Below, in pieces: positions 1-8,293 of a stretch of DNA of 64,000 nucleotides (positions are counted from its first letter, which is position 1; every line of letters starts with the position of its first letter). The stretch lies in the NCBI RefSeq assembly GCF_004217285.1, contig NZ_SHKS01000002.1, positions 434,001-498,000 on the forward strand, written 5' to 3'. The notes under the pieces are model-generated. The model was not told where the DNA came from and ran no database searches. It worked only from the letters and a program-made list of their open reading frames with translations. The translations under genes and the position numbers were made by a program. Origin of the DNA: Streptomyces sp. BK239 (GTDB taxonomy: Bacteria > Actinomycetota > Actinomycetes > Streptomycetales > Streptomycetaceae).

Positions 1-247
1 GGGTTTTACTGCCTGCTGTCGAAAGACCGGTACCGGCCCCCGTGGTCCTCCGTGTGCGGTCCGCCGAGGCGACCGAGGGTTTTCCCTGCCCCAACTCCCT
101 TAGGGGGTTCCCTCATTGGGGAGGGTGAACCCCGAGCCCTAGCGTAAGGGACGTGCCGCTCGCCCGGGCACACGGGGTCGGTCCCGCCCCGTGCAACCCC
201 CACACCCGCGCGTCCCCCACCGGCCACCTCCCCACGCAAGGAGATCC

Positions 248-1039
248 ATGTTCGGGCTCACCCGTGCCAAGAAGACCGCGGCTGTCGTCGCGGCGACCGC
301 GGCGGCTGCCGCGACCGCGTTGATCAGCGCCCCCACCGCTGTCGCCGCGCCGCAGCCCATCGTCGGCGGCACGACCACCACCACGACGGCCTACCCGTTC
401 ATGATGCAGATCACGGACGCCTCGCAGAACCAGTTCTGCGGCGGCACGCTCGTCTCCCCGACCAAGGTGGTCACCGCGGCCCACTGCATGGTCGGCGAGA
501 CCACGAGCAGCGTGCGGGTGGTCGGCGGCCGGACGTACCTCAACGGGACCAACGGCACGGTCAGCCGGGTCAGCAAGATCTGGATCAACCCGAGCTACAC
601 GGACGCCACCGACGGCGACGACGTGGCCGTGCTGACCCTCGCGACGTCGATGCCGTACACCACGGCGTCGTACGTCTCCTCCACCCAGACCGGTGTGTAC
701 GCGGCGGGCACCACCGCGCGCATCCTCGGCTGGGGCACCACCTCTTCGAACGGCAGCTCCTCCAACCAGCTGCGGACCGCGACCGTCCCGATCGTGTCCG
801 ACGCCAGCTGCGGCAGTTCGTACGGCTCCGACTTCGTCGCGAGCGACATGGTGTGCGCCGGATACACCTCCGGCGGCGTAGACACCTGCCAGGGCGACAG
901 CGGCGGTCCCCTGCTCATCGGGGGCGTCCTGGCAGGGATCACTTCTTGGGGCGAGGGCTGTGCCCAGGCGGGTTACCCGGGTGTCTACACCCGGCTGACC
1001 ACCTTCTCCAGCCTGGTGACCGCACAGGTCAACTCCTAG
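248..1039 (+). CDS. Secreted trypsin-like serine protease (family S1)
   Basis: 263 aa. The ATG at 248 follows AAGGAG. An N-terminal signal peptide (KK, then a long Ala-rich hydrophobic stretch) runs to about residue 34. A short propeptide follows, and the mature chain probably starts at IVGG (residue 38), as in Streptomyces trypsins. The catalytic His lies in TAAHC (H79), the Asp in DDVAVL and the Ser in GDSGGP. An Asp six residues before the catalytic Ser (VDTCQGDSGG) predicts cleavage after Arg/Lys. The Cys pairs of chymotrypsin-fold proteases are present. It acts outside the cell, probably in protein degradation during development or nutrient recovery. It is monocistronic and followed by a hairpin terminator. 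Confidence 0.95.
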   Translation: MFGLTRAKKTAAVVAATAAAAATALISAPTAVAAPQPIVGGTTTTTTAYPFMMQITDASQNQFCGGTLVSPTKVVTAAHCMVGETTSSVRVVGGRTYLNGTNGTVSRVSKIWINPSYTDATDGDDVAVLTLATSMPYTTASYVSSTQTGVYAAGTTARILGWGTTSSNGSSSNQLRTATVPIVSDASCGSSYGSDFVASDMVCAGYTSGGVDTCQGDSGGPLLIGGVLAGITSWGEGCAQAGYPGVYTRLTTFSSLVTAQVNS

Positions 1040-1050
1040 CCCCGAGCGCT

Positions 1051-1069
1051 CCCCGAGCCTGGCTCGGGG
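1051..1069 (+). terminator. Hairpin terminator after trypsin gene
   Basis: A perfect 8-bp GC stem (ccccgagc / gctcgggg) with a 3-nt loop starts 12 bp after the trypsin stop codon. There is no U tract, as is usual for Streptomyces terminators. Confidence 0.7.
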
Positions 1070-1074
1070 ACAAG

Positions 1075-1143
<69 letters not shown>

Positions 1144-1180
1144 TCCATGCCCGACGGGCGCCGGGGGCGCCCTGTGAGGG

Positions 1181-2287
1181 TCAGCGCCGTGCGACGGTCG
1201 TGAACCGGATGTCGTACGGCGTTTGCGCGTACAGGCACGCGAGCATGTGCTCCGCTTCCGCCGTCACCTCCTCGCGCCGGGCCCTGTCCAGGTCGGCGAA
1301 CGGCTCGATGACGAGGGCGTCCGGTTCGAGTCGCCACACTCCGGCCACGAAGCCGTCGACGAGGAACGTGCGGTGGGCCTGGTTGCCCTGCCAGGTGCGG
1401 CCCCGGTACGGGCCCGGGACGACGCGGGTGCGGTCGGCGTGGGACAGGAGCAGGTTGTCGAACTCGGGGAGGAAGCGGGGCGGGGCGGGGGTGTCCGGGT
1501 CGGGGCGGGGGGCGTCGGGGAGGTCGAAGAGTTCGACGCCGTGCTCGTCGCGGAAGGCGAGGAGCCGCGGGCGGAGGCGCTCGAAGGCCGCGCGCAGCCG
1601 GGTGAGGCCGGCCCAGGTCTGCATGTCCTTGACGGAGGCCGGGCCGAAGGCGGCGAGGTAGCGCAGGACGACGTCGTCGACCGGCGGCGCGGGTTCGGCG
1701 GGGCGGCCCAGCCAGTGCTCGGCGGTGGTGAGGGCGACCTGGCCGGACTGTCCCCACAGCCCGCGCGGGGTGACCTGCACCAGGGGAAGCAGGCAGCGGG
1801 CGGCGACCGCCAGGGACTGCGGGTCGGCGTCCGGCCACCGCGCGCCGAGTTCCTCGCGCAGTTGCCCCATGGTGCGCGGCTCGGCCTCGACGAGGTCGCG
1901 GGCGAGTGCGGCGAGCCGCCCGAGGTCGACACCGGCGAGGCCGGCGCGGAATGCGGTCAGCTCCCGCTCCCGGGCGGGCTGCACCAAGGGGCGCAGGGTG
2001 AGGCAGTCGTCGGCAGTGTGGGTGTGCAGGGTCGAGCGCAGGGTGACCATCCGGGCGACCCGACGGTCCGCCATGAGCGTCGAGAGGGCCTCGGGCGCGA
2101 AGCCGTCGAGGCGGGCGGCGAGGGCGTGGTACGGCGGCCTGACGTTCTGCGCCTGAAGTCCGACGAGGTGGGCGACGGCCGCCTCGGGCGTGAGCCGGGA
2201 GCGGCTCAGCAGGAGCTGCCGGTCGAGGGTCGCGCGGTTGAGCGCGCGCACGCCGAGCACGGGGGCGGGGGCCGTCGTCTTCGTCAT
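1181..2287 (-). CDS. Winged-helix DNA-binding protein, AlkZ/HTH_42 family
   Basis: 368 aa. The start is ATG at 2287 (MTKTTAPAP); the reading frame is open further upstream but that extension lacks the family pattern. The N-terminal part (NRATLDRQLLLSRSRL, then AAVAHLVGLQAQ) matches the winged-helix DNA-binding family PF06224. That family includes AlkZ, which unhooks DNA interstrand crosslinks as a glycosylase. The QxQ motif in GLQAQNVRPPY (about residues 40-42) corresponds to the AlkZ catalytic Q-x-Q, so glycosylase activity on bulky alkyl lesions is plausible but not shown. Many Streptomyces carry several such paralogues. No biosynthetic neighbour suggests a self-resistance role. The gene ends 40 bp from the G/C tract. 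Confidence 0.85.
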   Translation of the reverse strand: MTKTTAPAPVLGVRALNRATLDRQLLLSRSRLTPEAAVAHLVGLQAQNVRPPYHALAARLDGFAPEALSTLMADRRVARMVTLRSTLHTHTADDCLTLRPLVQPARERELTAFRAGLAGVDLGRLAALARDLVEAEPRTMGQLREELGARWPDADPQSLAVAARCLLPLVQVTPRGLWGQSGQVALTTAEHWLGRPAEPAPPVDDVVLRYLAAFGPASVKDMQTWAGLTRLRAAFERLRPRLLAFRDEHGVELFDLPDAPRPDPDTPAPPRFLPEFDNLLLSHADRTRVVPGPYRGRTWQGNQAHRTFLVDGFVAGVWRLEPDALVIEPFADLDRARREEVTAEAEHMLACLYAQTPYDIRFTTVARR

Positions 2288-2462
2288 GCGGGCACGGTAG
2301 CGGGCGCGGTGGGGATGTGACTGCGGGACCGAGCATCGGCGTGACGTCCGGTCAGCCCGCCGGGCAGTGGTTCCACGCCGGCCAATGTTGTGCACTTCGT
2401 TGACTGCGGTCACATCTACGCCTACTTTCGCGATGTCCTTCCCCCGGTCAAGGGAGACCGCG

Positions 2463-3821
2463 ATGCCTTCGTCCCCCGTCGCATCCGCATCACCGTCCAG
2501 GACCCCCGAACAGGCCCGGCAGCTGCGCCGGGTCGCCCTCTCCGGCCTGCTCGGCACGGCCGTCGAGTTCTACGACTTCCTCGTCTACGGCACCGTCGCC
2601 GCGCTCGTCTTCGGTGAACTGTTCTTCCCCGGCGCCGATCCCGCCGTCGGCACGGTCGCCGCGTTCGGCACCTTCGCCGCCGGCTATGTCGCCCGGCCGC
2701 TCGGCGGCGTCCTCTTCGGCCACTTCGGCGACCGGCTGGGCCGCAAGTCGATGCTGCTGCTCACCATGGGCCTGATGGGCGGCGCCAGCTTCCTCATCGG
2801 CCTGCTCCCCACCTACGACACGATCGGCGTCTGGGCGCCGGTCCTGCTGATCGCCCTGCGCGTGGTCCAGGGCATCGCCATCGGCGGCGAGTGGGGCGGG
2901 GCCACGCTGATGGTCGTCGAGCACGCCGGGGAACGGCGACGCGGACTGTGGTCGAGTTTCACGCAGATGGGAGCCCCGCTCGGCTCCCTGCTGTCGACCG
3001 CCGTCGTCACCCTCGTGGTCGCCCTGCCCCGGGAGGAGTTCGCGGCGTGGGGCTGGCGGGTGCCGTTCCTGCTGAGCGTGGTGCTGCTCGGCGTCGGGCT
3101 GTTCGTGCGGCTGCGGGTGGTGGAGAGCCCGCTGTTCGCCGACGTGCGGAAGGACCGCGCCGAGGCGCGGCTGCCGGTCCTCGACGTGCTGCGCCGGCCG
3201 CGCCCGCTGCTGCTGGCCTGCTGCGTCGGCATCGGCGCGTTCACCGCACAGTCGCTGCTGACCAGCTACATGATCGCCTACGCCACCGGCATCGGCTACG
3301 CCCGCCCGCAGGTGCTCACCGCTCTCACGGTGTCCGCCTGCGTCGCGCTCGTCGTCCTGCCCTGCGCCTCCGCGCTGTCCGACCGGGTCGGCCGCCGCCC
3401 GGTCGTCCTGGCCGGGGCCGTGGCCTCGGCCGCGCTCGCCTTCCCCGTGCTGGCGCTGGTCGACTCCGGGTCGCCCGGGCTGCTGATCCTCGCCGTCGCC
3501 CTCGGTCACGGCGTCGCCCAGTCGACGATGTACGGGCCGCTGGGCGCCCTGCTCACCGAGATGTTCGGCACCCGGGTCCGCTACACCGGCGCCTCCCTCG
3601 GCTACCAGGGCGCCACCCTGGTCGGCGCCGGCTTCTCCCCCATGATCGCCGGCAGCCTGGTGGCCGCGAGCGGCGACAGCACGCCCGTCGCCCTGCTGCT
3701 CTGCGGCGGCGCCGCGATCACCGCGCTGACCGTGGTGTTCGTCCGCGAGACCAACAAGGACTCCCTCACCGAGGCCGCCGAACGGCCCGCCACAGCCCCC
3801 ACGGAAGAGGTCACGGCATGA
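2463..3821 (+). CDS. MFS transporter, metabolite:H+ symporter type
   Basis: 452 aa. The ATG at 2463 has GGGAG upstream. About 12 hydrophobic segments are visible. GTAVEFYDFLVYGTVAAL in the first helix and GHFGDRLGRK in the loop after the second helix are typical of the metabolite:H+ symporter (MHS) branch, which imports carboxylates, betaines and dicarboxylates. Proline/betaine- or shikimate-like substrates are possible; the sequence does not fix one. The stop overlaps the next start (ATGA, 3818-3821), so the transporter and the secreted hydrolase are probably translationally coupled. The two may act on one nutrient, hydrolysed outside and imported by this protein. Confidence 0.9.
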   Translation: MPSSPVASASPSRTPEQARQLRRVALSGLLGTAVEFYDFLVYGTVAALVFGELFFPGADPAVGTVAAFGTFAAGYVARPLGGVLFGHFGDRLGRKSMLLLTMGLMGGASFLIGLLPTYDTIGVWAPVLLIALRVVQGIAIGGEWGGATLMVVEHAGERRRGLWSSFTQMGAPLGSLLSTAVVTLVVALPREEFAAWGWRVPFLLSVVLLGVGLFVRLRVVESPLFADVRKDRAEARLPVLDVLRRPRPLLLACCVGIGAFTAQSLLTSYMIAYATGIGYARPQVLTALTVSACVALVVLPCASALSDRVGRRPVVLAGAVASAALAFPVLALVDSGSPGLLILAVALGHGVAQSTMYGPLGALLTEMFGTRVRYTGASLGYQGATLVGAGFSPMIAGSLVAASGDSTPVALLLCGGAAITALTVVFVRETNKDSLTEAAERPATAPTEEVTA

Positions 3822-5344
3822 CGACGGACGCCGCCGAGAACCCCCGGGGCACTCGCATCCCCCTTCAGAGAACTCCCCGTGAGGGCGTCCGCCCGCACAG
3901 GGCCGCCCTCGGGCGCCACCGCCGGGCCGCCGGCCCCGGCGCGCTCCGCCGGTCCGTGCGCCGCGCCGCCTGCGCCGCCGCGTCCGTACTGGCGGTCGCC
4001 GCTGTGCCCGCGCCGGGCGCGACGGCCGCCACCGGCGCCGCCGGGGCGGGCACCAGTCACGTCGAGGGCCGGCTGCCCTCGGGGGCCACGTACGTCATGG
4101 ACGTGCCCGCGACCTGGAACGGCACCGTGCTGCTCTACAGCCACGGCTACACCCCCTCCGGCGTGCCCAACCCGGCCCGCAACGGACCCGACGCGGCCAC
4201 GGACTCCCTCCTGCTGGGCAAGGGTTACGCGCTCATCGGTTCCTCCTACGCCACCACCGGATGGACGGTGACCGACGCGGTCCCCGACCAGATCGCCACT
4301 CTTTCCGCGTTCGCCGACCGCTTCGGCGCGGCCCGGCGCACGATCGCCTGGGGCACGTCGTACGGCGGTCTGGTCACCACCGCCCTCGCCGAGCGGCACG
4401 GCGACCGGATCGACGGCTCGCTGTCCCTGTGCGGTCTGGTCCACGGCGGGGTGGCCAACTGGAACAACACCCTCGACCCGGTGTTCGCCCTCAGGACGCT
4501 CCTCGCGCCCGGCTCCGGGATCCCCCTGACCGGCCTGCCCGATCAGAGCACCGCCACCGCCGCGGCCGACGCCCTGGCCGCCGCGGTCGACTCGGCGCAG
4601 TCCACGACCGCGGGGCGGGCCCGGATCGCGCTGGCCGCCGCCCTGCACAACATCCCGGTGTGGAACCAGCCCGGCCAGCCCCGGCCGGCCCCCGCCGACC
4701 TGGACGCACAGCAGGCCAACCAGTACGAGGCCGTCAAGGGCCTGGTGAAGGTCGCCGCCTTCAACTGGCGGCAGGAGGCCGAGGCCAGGGCCGGCGGCAA
4801 CATGTCGTGGAACACCGGCGTCGACTACGCGCGGCTCCTCGGCCGGTCCTCCGTCCGCGACGAGGTCACCGCGCTGTACCGGAAGGCCGGGCTGTCGCTG
4901 AAGGCCGACCTCGCCACGCTCGACCGCGCCCCGCGGATCGGCGCGAACCGGGCCGCTCTCGCCTGGATGAGCCGCACCAGCTCCTTCACCGGCCGGCTGA
5001 CCAAGCCGCAGCTGTCCGTGCACACCGTGGGCGACGCCCTCGTCCCCGTCCAGACGGAGAGCGCCCTGCTCCGCGCGGTCACCGCCGCCGGTACGACCCC
5101 GCTCCTGCGGCAGGCGTACACCGGCGCCCCCGGCCACTGCACCTTCAGCCCCGCCGAACAGCTCGCCGCCCTGCACGCGCTGGAGGACCGCATCGCCACC
5201 GGCGCATGGCGGGGCGCCGGCCCCGACGCCCTCAACTCCCGTGCGGCGTCGGCCGATCCGACGACTCCCTCGCGCTACGTCCCGTACCGCCCCACCCCGT
5301 ACCCGCGGCCGTACGACCTTGCCCATCCCGCCGACCGCCCCTGA
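3818..5344 (+). CDS. Secreted alpha/beta-hydrolase
   Basis: 508 aa, starting in the ATGA overlap with the transporter. An unusually long Arg-rich leader (about 50 residues) precedes a hydrophobic Ala/Val stretch ending near GATAATGA, so it is probably an exported protein with a long n-region. The hydrolase core has the nucleophile elbow GTSYGG, a late Asp in VHTVGDALVPVQTE and a His in GAPGHCTF, which completes a Ser-Asp-His triad. VLLYSHGYTP resembles the oxyanion-hole loop. The substrate is unknown: esterase or peptidase-like. Coupling to the MHS transporter suggests it releases an organic acid or amino-acid derivative for uptake. Confidence 0.82.
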   Translation: MTTDAAENPRGTRIPLQRTPREGVRPHRAALGRHRRAAGPGALRRSVRRAACAAASVLAVAAVPAPGATAATGAAGAGTSHVEGRLPSGATYVMDVPATWNGTVLLYSHGYTPSGVPNPARNGPDAATDSLLLGKGYALIGSSYATTGWTVTDAVPDQIATLSAFADRFGAARRTIAWGTSYGGLVTTALAERHGDRIDGSLSLCGLVHGGVANWNNTLDPVFALRTLLAPGSGIPLTGLPDQSTATAAADALAAAVDSAQSTTAGRARIALAAALHNIPVWNQPGQPRPAPADLDAQQANQYEAVKGLVKVAAFNWRQEAEARAGGNMSWNTGVDYARLLGRSSVRDEVTALYRKAGLSLKADLATLDRAPRIGANRAALAWMSRTSSFTGRLTKPQLSVHTVGDALVPVQTESALLRAVTAAGTTPLLRQAYTGAPGHCTFSPAEQLAALHALEDRIATGAWRGAGPDALNSRAASADPTTPSRYVPYRPTPYPRPYDLAHPADRP

Positions 5345-5396
5345 CCCCGCGCGGCCGTCCGCCGGACCGTCGGCGGACGGCCGTACCCTTTCCCCC

Positions 5397-6290
5397 GTGG
5401 AGGACGACGACATCCTGGACACCACGCACGACGACAGCACGGACGGCGGCAGCGGCGGCGCGGGCGGTGACGCCCCGGACGCCCCCGCGCCGCGCCCCCA
5501 GTCGCTCATGCTGACCTTCTTCGGCAACCACGTGCTGGACGAGGGGCAGTTGTGCGTCTACTCGGGGAGCATCATCGACGTCCTCGGCCGGGTCGGGGTG
5601 GGCGAGCAGGCCGTGCGCTCCACGCTGACGCGCATGGTCAACCGGGGCCTGCTGTGCCGGCAGCGCGAGGGCCGCAGGATGTACTTCGGGCTCACCCCGC
5701 AGGCGGTACGCGTCCTGGAGGACGGCCGTGTGCGCATCTGGCAGCAGGGCGCGGTCAACGACGACTGGGACGGTTCCTGGACCCTGCTCGGCTTCTCGCT
5801 GCCCGACTCCTGGAAGAGGCAGCGCCACGACCTGCGCTCCCGGCTCGCCTGGTCCGGGTTCGGCGCGCTGTACAGCGGGCTGTGGATCGCGCCGGGGGAC
5901 GTCGACGTGTCCGCCGTCGTCGCGGAGCTGGGGCTGACCGAACGCGTCAAGATCTTCCACGCCCGGGCCGACACGGCCACCGACATCGAGCTGATGGTCC
6001 GTGACACCTGGGACCTGGAGAGCATCGCCGCCCGTTACGTCGCCTTCGACAAACGCTGGACCGCCCACCTGGGAGCCGGCTCGGGGCACGATCCCATCGC
6101 GACGAGGCTGCGGCTGGTCAGCGAATGGCTGGGGACGATCCGCACGGACCCCCGGCTGCCCGCCGCGCACCTTCCCCGCGCCTGGCCCGCCGGCCCGGCC
6201 CAGGAGACCTTCCGCCGCGTCGCCGACCAGACCGCGTCGCCGGCCCGACGGACGGCCCGCGCTCTGCTGGAGACGACGCCGATGCGGTAG
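5397..6290 (+). CDS. PaaX-family transcriptional regulator
   Basis: 297 aa from GTG at 5397. An acidic, Gly-rich N-terminal tail of about 35 residues precedes the conserved PaaX start LMLTFFGNHVLDEGQLCVYSG. A winged helix follows (GEQAVRSTLTRMVNRGLLCRQREGR) and then the PaaX C-terminal region with SLPDSWKRQRHDLRSRLAWSGFGAL. PaaX proteins repress phenylacetyl-CoA catabolism and sense the CoA thioester. No paa genes lie in the window, so the target is unknown. It is 52 bp downstream of the hydrolase and could be co-transcribed as a local regulator. Starting at ATG 5508 would drop the tail and remains possible. Confidence 0.85.
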   Translation: MEDDDILDTTHDDSTDGGSGGAGGDAPDAPAPRPQSLMLTFFGNHVLDEGQLCVYSGSIIDVLGRVGVGEQAVRSTLTRMVNRGLLCRQREGRRMYFGLTPQAVRVLEDGRVRIWQQGAVNDDWDGSWTLLGFSLPDSWKRQRHDLRSRLAWSGFGALYSGLWIAPGDVDVSAVVAELGLTERVKIFHARADTATDIELMVRDTWDLESIAARYVAFDKRWTAHLGAGSGHDPIATRLRLVSEWLGTIRTDPRLPAAHLPRAWPAGPAQETFRRVADQTASPARRTARALLETTPMR

Positions 6291-6475
6291 GCGGGCGGAC
6301 GAGTGAACCCGGCGGTACGGCCTTCCTCGGTCAACGCCCGTCAGAGGGTGCCCCCATGTGCCGCATTTCTTGCACTCCCCGTATACCTCCGCAATCCACC
6401 CACCCGGTGTCCGGCACGCCCCCTAAAGTCGCAGGCGGTCGACCGACCCACCCGCCGACCCGGGAGGTATCCACC

Positions 6476-6565
6476 GTGATCCGCCTCAGCCCGCCCGACC
6501 CTCGCCCGCTCGCCCGCGCCGTCGGCCCCGAGGACGCCGACGACGCGCTGCTACCCAATCTCTGA
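6476..6565 (+). CDS. Possible 29-aa peptide
   Basis: A GTG at 6476 has a strong Shine-Dalgarno GGGAGG 8 nt upstream and opens a 29-codon frame rich in Pro, Asp and Leu, ending LLPNL. CTAAAGT lies about 50 bp upstream and could be a -10. The frame ends 17 bp from the stop of the convergent HTH gene. No family is recognised. It could be a real small protein or chance; the ribosome-binding site is the only support. Confidence 0.35.
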   Translation: MIRLSPPDPRPLARAVGPEDADDALLPNL

Positions 6566-6582
6566 CGGGTCGTCAGTTAAAT

Positions 6583-8118
6583 TCACCAGGTCCGCAGCGA
6601 CCGCACCGCTCGGTCCGCCCGCAGCCGGCTCGCGTGGTCCGCCAGGTGCGAGGGGCGCAACTCGCCGAAGAGGGAGGGGCGTCCACGGTTGGCGATCTCG
6701 TCGAGCCATTCAAGGATCCGCCACGCGCACCGGACCTGATGGTCCACCAGATGGGCGGGGAGCCGTGGGTCCGCCGCCGGGAGGGCGCGCGGCGGGTCGG
6801 GCAGCGTCAGCAGGAGGTCGCCGCCCACGGGCAGGCCGCGACTGTCGCGCCGGGCGTGCAGGACGCCCTCGACGCGCTCCAGGGCGCGGTCGATGCCGGC
6901 CCGCCACACGTCCCCCGGCGTGCCCCGGACCGAGGTGAGGTCCCGGCGGGCGGCCCACCAGTCGAGGTGCCGGTGCGAAGGGCGGACGTACACCACCCGC
7001 GCGCCGGTCTCCCGTAGCAGGTCCGCCATGACGTGCCCGTAGTGGCCCTCCTCGGCGAACACGTACGGCTTGACCAGGACGACCGCGGGCCAGTTCTCCT
7101 GGAGCCGGACCCGCTCGGCGATGTGACGTGCCGTCACCGCCCAGCCGCGCAGCCGGCCCGACCGGCGGTCCAGGGGGTCGCCCTGCACGACCCGGCCCCC
7201 GTCCACCTCGGTGGCGGAGCTGACCGGCACGTACTCCCAACCGAGGGCGTCGGCGACCAGGGCGGCGGTGAGCGCGGCCGACCAGACGGCGCCGACCACC
7301 ACCAACGGCCGCTGGTCGACGCCCCGCCACGGGTAGGCGGCCTGCCGGTGCAGGTCGACCAGGCAGTTCTGCACGAGGAGATGCCCCGGCCACTCGGCGG
7401 CCGCCGGCGCCCACAGGGAGGTGCCGGGCTCGCCCTGCCAGCTGAACTCCCCCGCCGCCCGCAGGGACTCGGAGACCACGATCCCCAACTCCGCCCTGAT
7501 CCGCGCGTGTTCGCCGTCACCGTCGTCCACGGCGGTGCCGTCCGGCAGCCGGGCGGCCGAAGGGCCCGCGCGGAGCGCGCGTTCGGCCAGCTCCCGCCAG
7601 GGCAGCGCCTCGGCCCCGGCGGTGAGCCGGAACTCGCCCACCAGCGCCGTGGACACGGGGTACTCCCGGCCCGAGACGAGGTGCGACAGGCCGACCCGGA
7701 AGCGCGCCGCGGCCCGCCGGTCGCCGCACAGCGCGGCCGCGGCCCGCAGCGGCGCGGGCAGCCTGGCCTGCGTGAACCCCCGTACGTACGCCTCGATGCC
7801 GCTGATCGCGGACAGCGCCGCCACCAGTTCGGGCGGCGGTTCGTAGGCGGCCGGGGACGGCGCCTCGCCACGGGGCAGCCAGCCGATGTCCGCGAACACC
7901 CGCGCAGGACTCACCCCGGCGAGCTCCGCCAGCGCCCGCACGAAGCGGGGCGGCGGCATGCGCTCGCCCAGCATGTACTTGCGCACCGTCTCCGCCTTGT
8001 ACCCGAGGGCGTTGGCGAGCGCGCTGTCGCCGCCGGGCCGTCCCTGCGCCACCGAGGCGGCCCGGCATCCCTCCAACGCCGTTCTCACCCGCTCCCGTTC
8101 TTCCCGGCTGTAGGTCAT
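6583..8118 (-). CDS. HTH-domain protein with large uncharacterised C-terminal region
   Basis: 511 aa from ATG at 8118 (MTYSREERERV). Residues 1-65 form an XRE-like helix-turn-helix (ALANALGYKAETVRKYMLGE, then PPRFVRALAELAGVSPARVFADIGW). The middle (about 85-270) is helical and Ala/Arg-rich. The C-terminal half alternates hydrophobic strands and helices (RPLVVVGAVWSAALTAALVA; WPAVVLVKPYVF; GARVVYVRPSHRHLDWW), which suggests a Rossmann-like sensor or enzyme domain with no motif I recognise. It is divergent from the STAND operon across 175 bp, where two CGTACGGA copies lie. I infer a regulator or sensor of that operon. Confidence 0.75.
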   Translation of the reverse strand: MTYSREERERVRTALEGCRAASVAQGRPGGDSALANALGYKAETVRKYMLGERMPPPRFVRALAELAGVSPARVFADIGWLPRGEAPSPAAYEPPPELVAALSAISGIEAYVRGFTQARLPAPLRAAAALCGDRRAAARFRVGLSHLVSGREYPVSTALVGEFRLTAGAEALPWRELAERALRAGPSAARLPDGTAVDDGDGEHARIRAELGIVVSESLRAAGEFSWQGEPGTSLWAPAAAEWPGHLLVQNCLVDLHRQAAYPWRGVDQRPLVVVGAVWSAALTAALVADALGWEYVPVSSATEVDGGRVVQGDPLDRRSGRLRGWAVTARHIAERVRLQENWPAVVLVKPYVFAEEGHYGHVMADLLRETGARVVYVRPSHRHLDWWAARRDLTSVRGTPGDVWRAGIDRALERVEGVLHARRDSRGLPVGGDLLLTLPDPPRALPAADPRLPAHLVDHQVRCAWRILEWLDEIANRGRPSLFGELRPSHLADHASRLRADRAVRSLRTW

Positions 8119-8152
8119 CGGCCCCCCTCGGCCCCTCCGTCCCGCTACGCCC

Positions 8153-8182
8153 CGTACGGAAATGGTGACACGAACGTACGGA
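8153..8182. promoter_or_regulatory. Candidate operator: two CGTACGGA repeats in divergent promoter region
   Basis: CGTACGGA occurs at 8153-8160 and again at 8175-8182, 22 bp apart (about two helical turns), between the divergent HTH gene and the STAND operon. The CGTACG core is itself palindromic. This suits a dimeric HTH repressor acting on both promoters. No clear -35/-10 pair was recognised. Confidence 0.4.
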
Positions 8183-8293
8183 TCGGGCGGGCCGAACGTC
8201 GGGACGCTGCGCGAATCTGACCCCGGGACATCCGTTCCCACCGGCGCCGGCCGGATCACGACCCGCGTCTGGGGACGGAGGAGGGAGTGCAAG

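Noticed and set aside
7033..8220. 395-codon plus-strand frame opposite the HTH gene
   Set aside because: Gly/Arg/Gln-rich antisense shadow without motif or ribosome-binding site.
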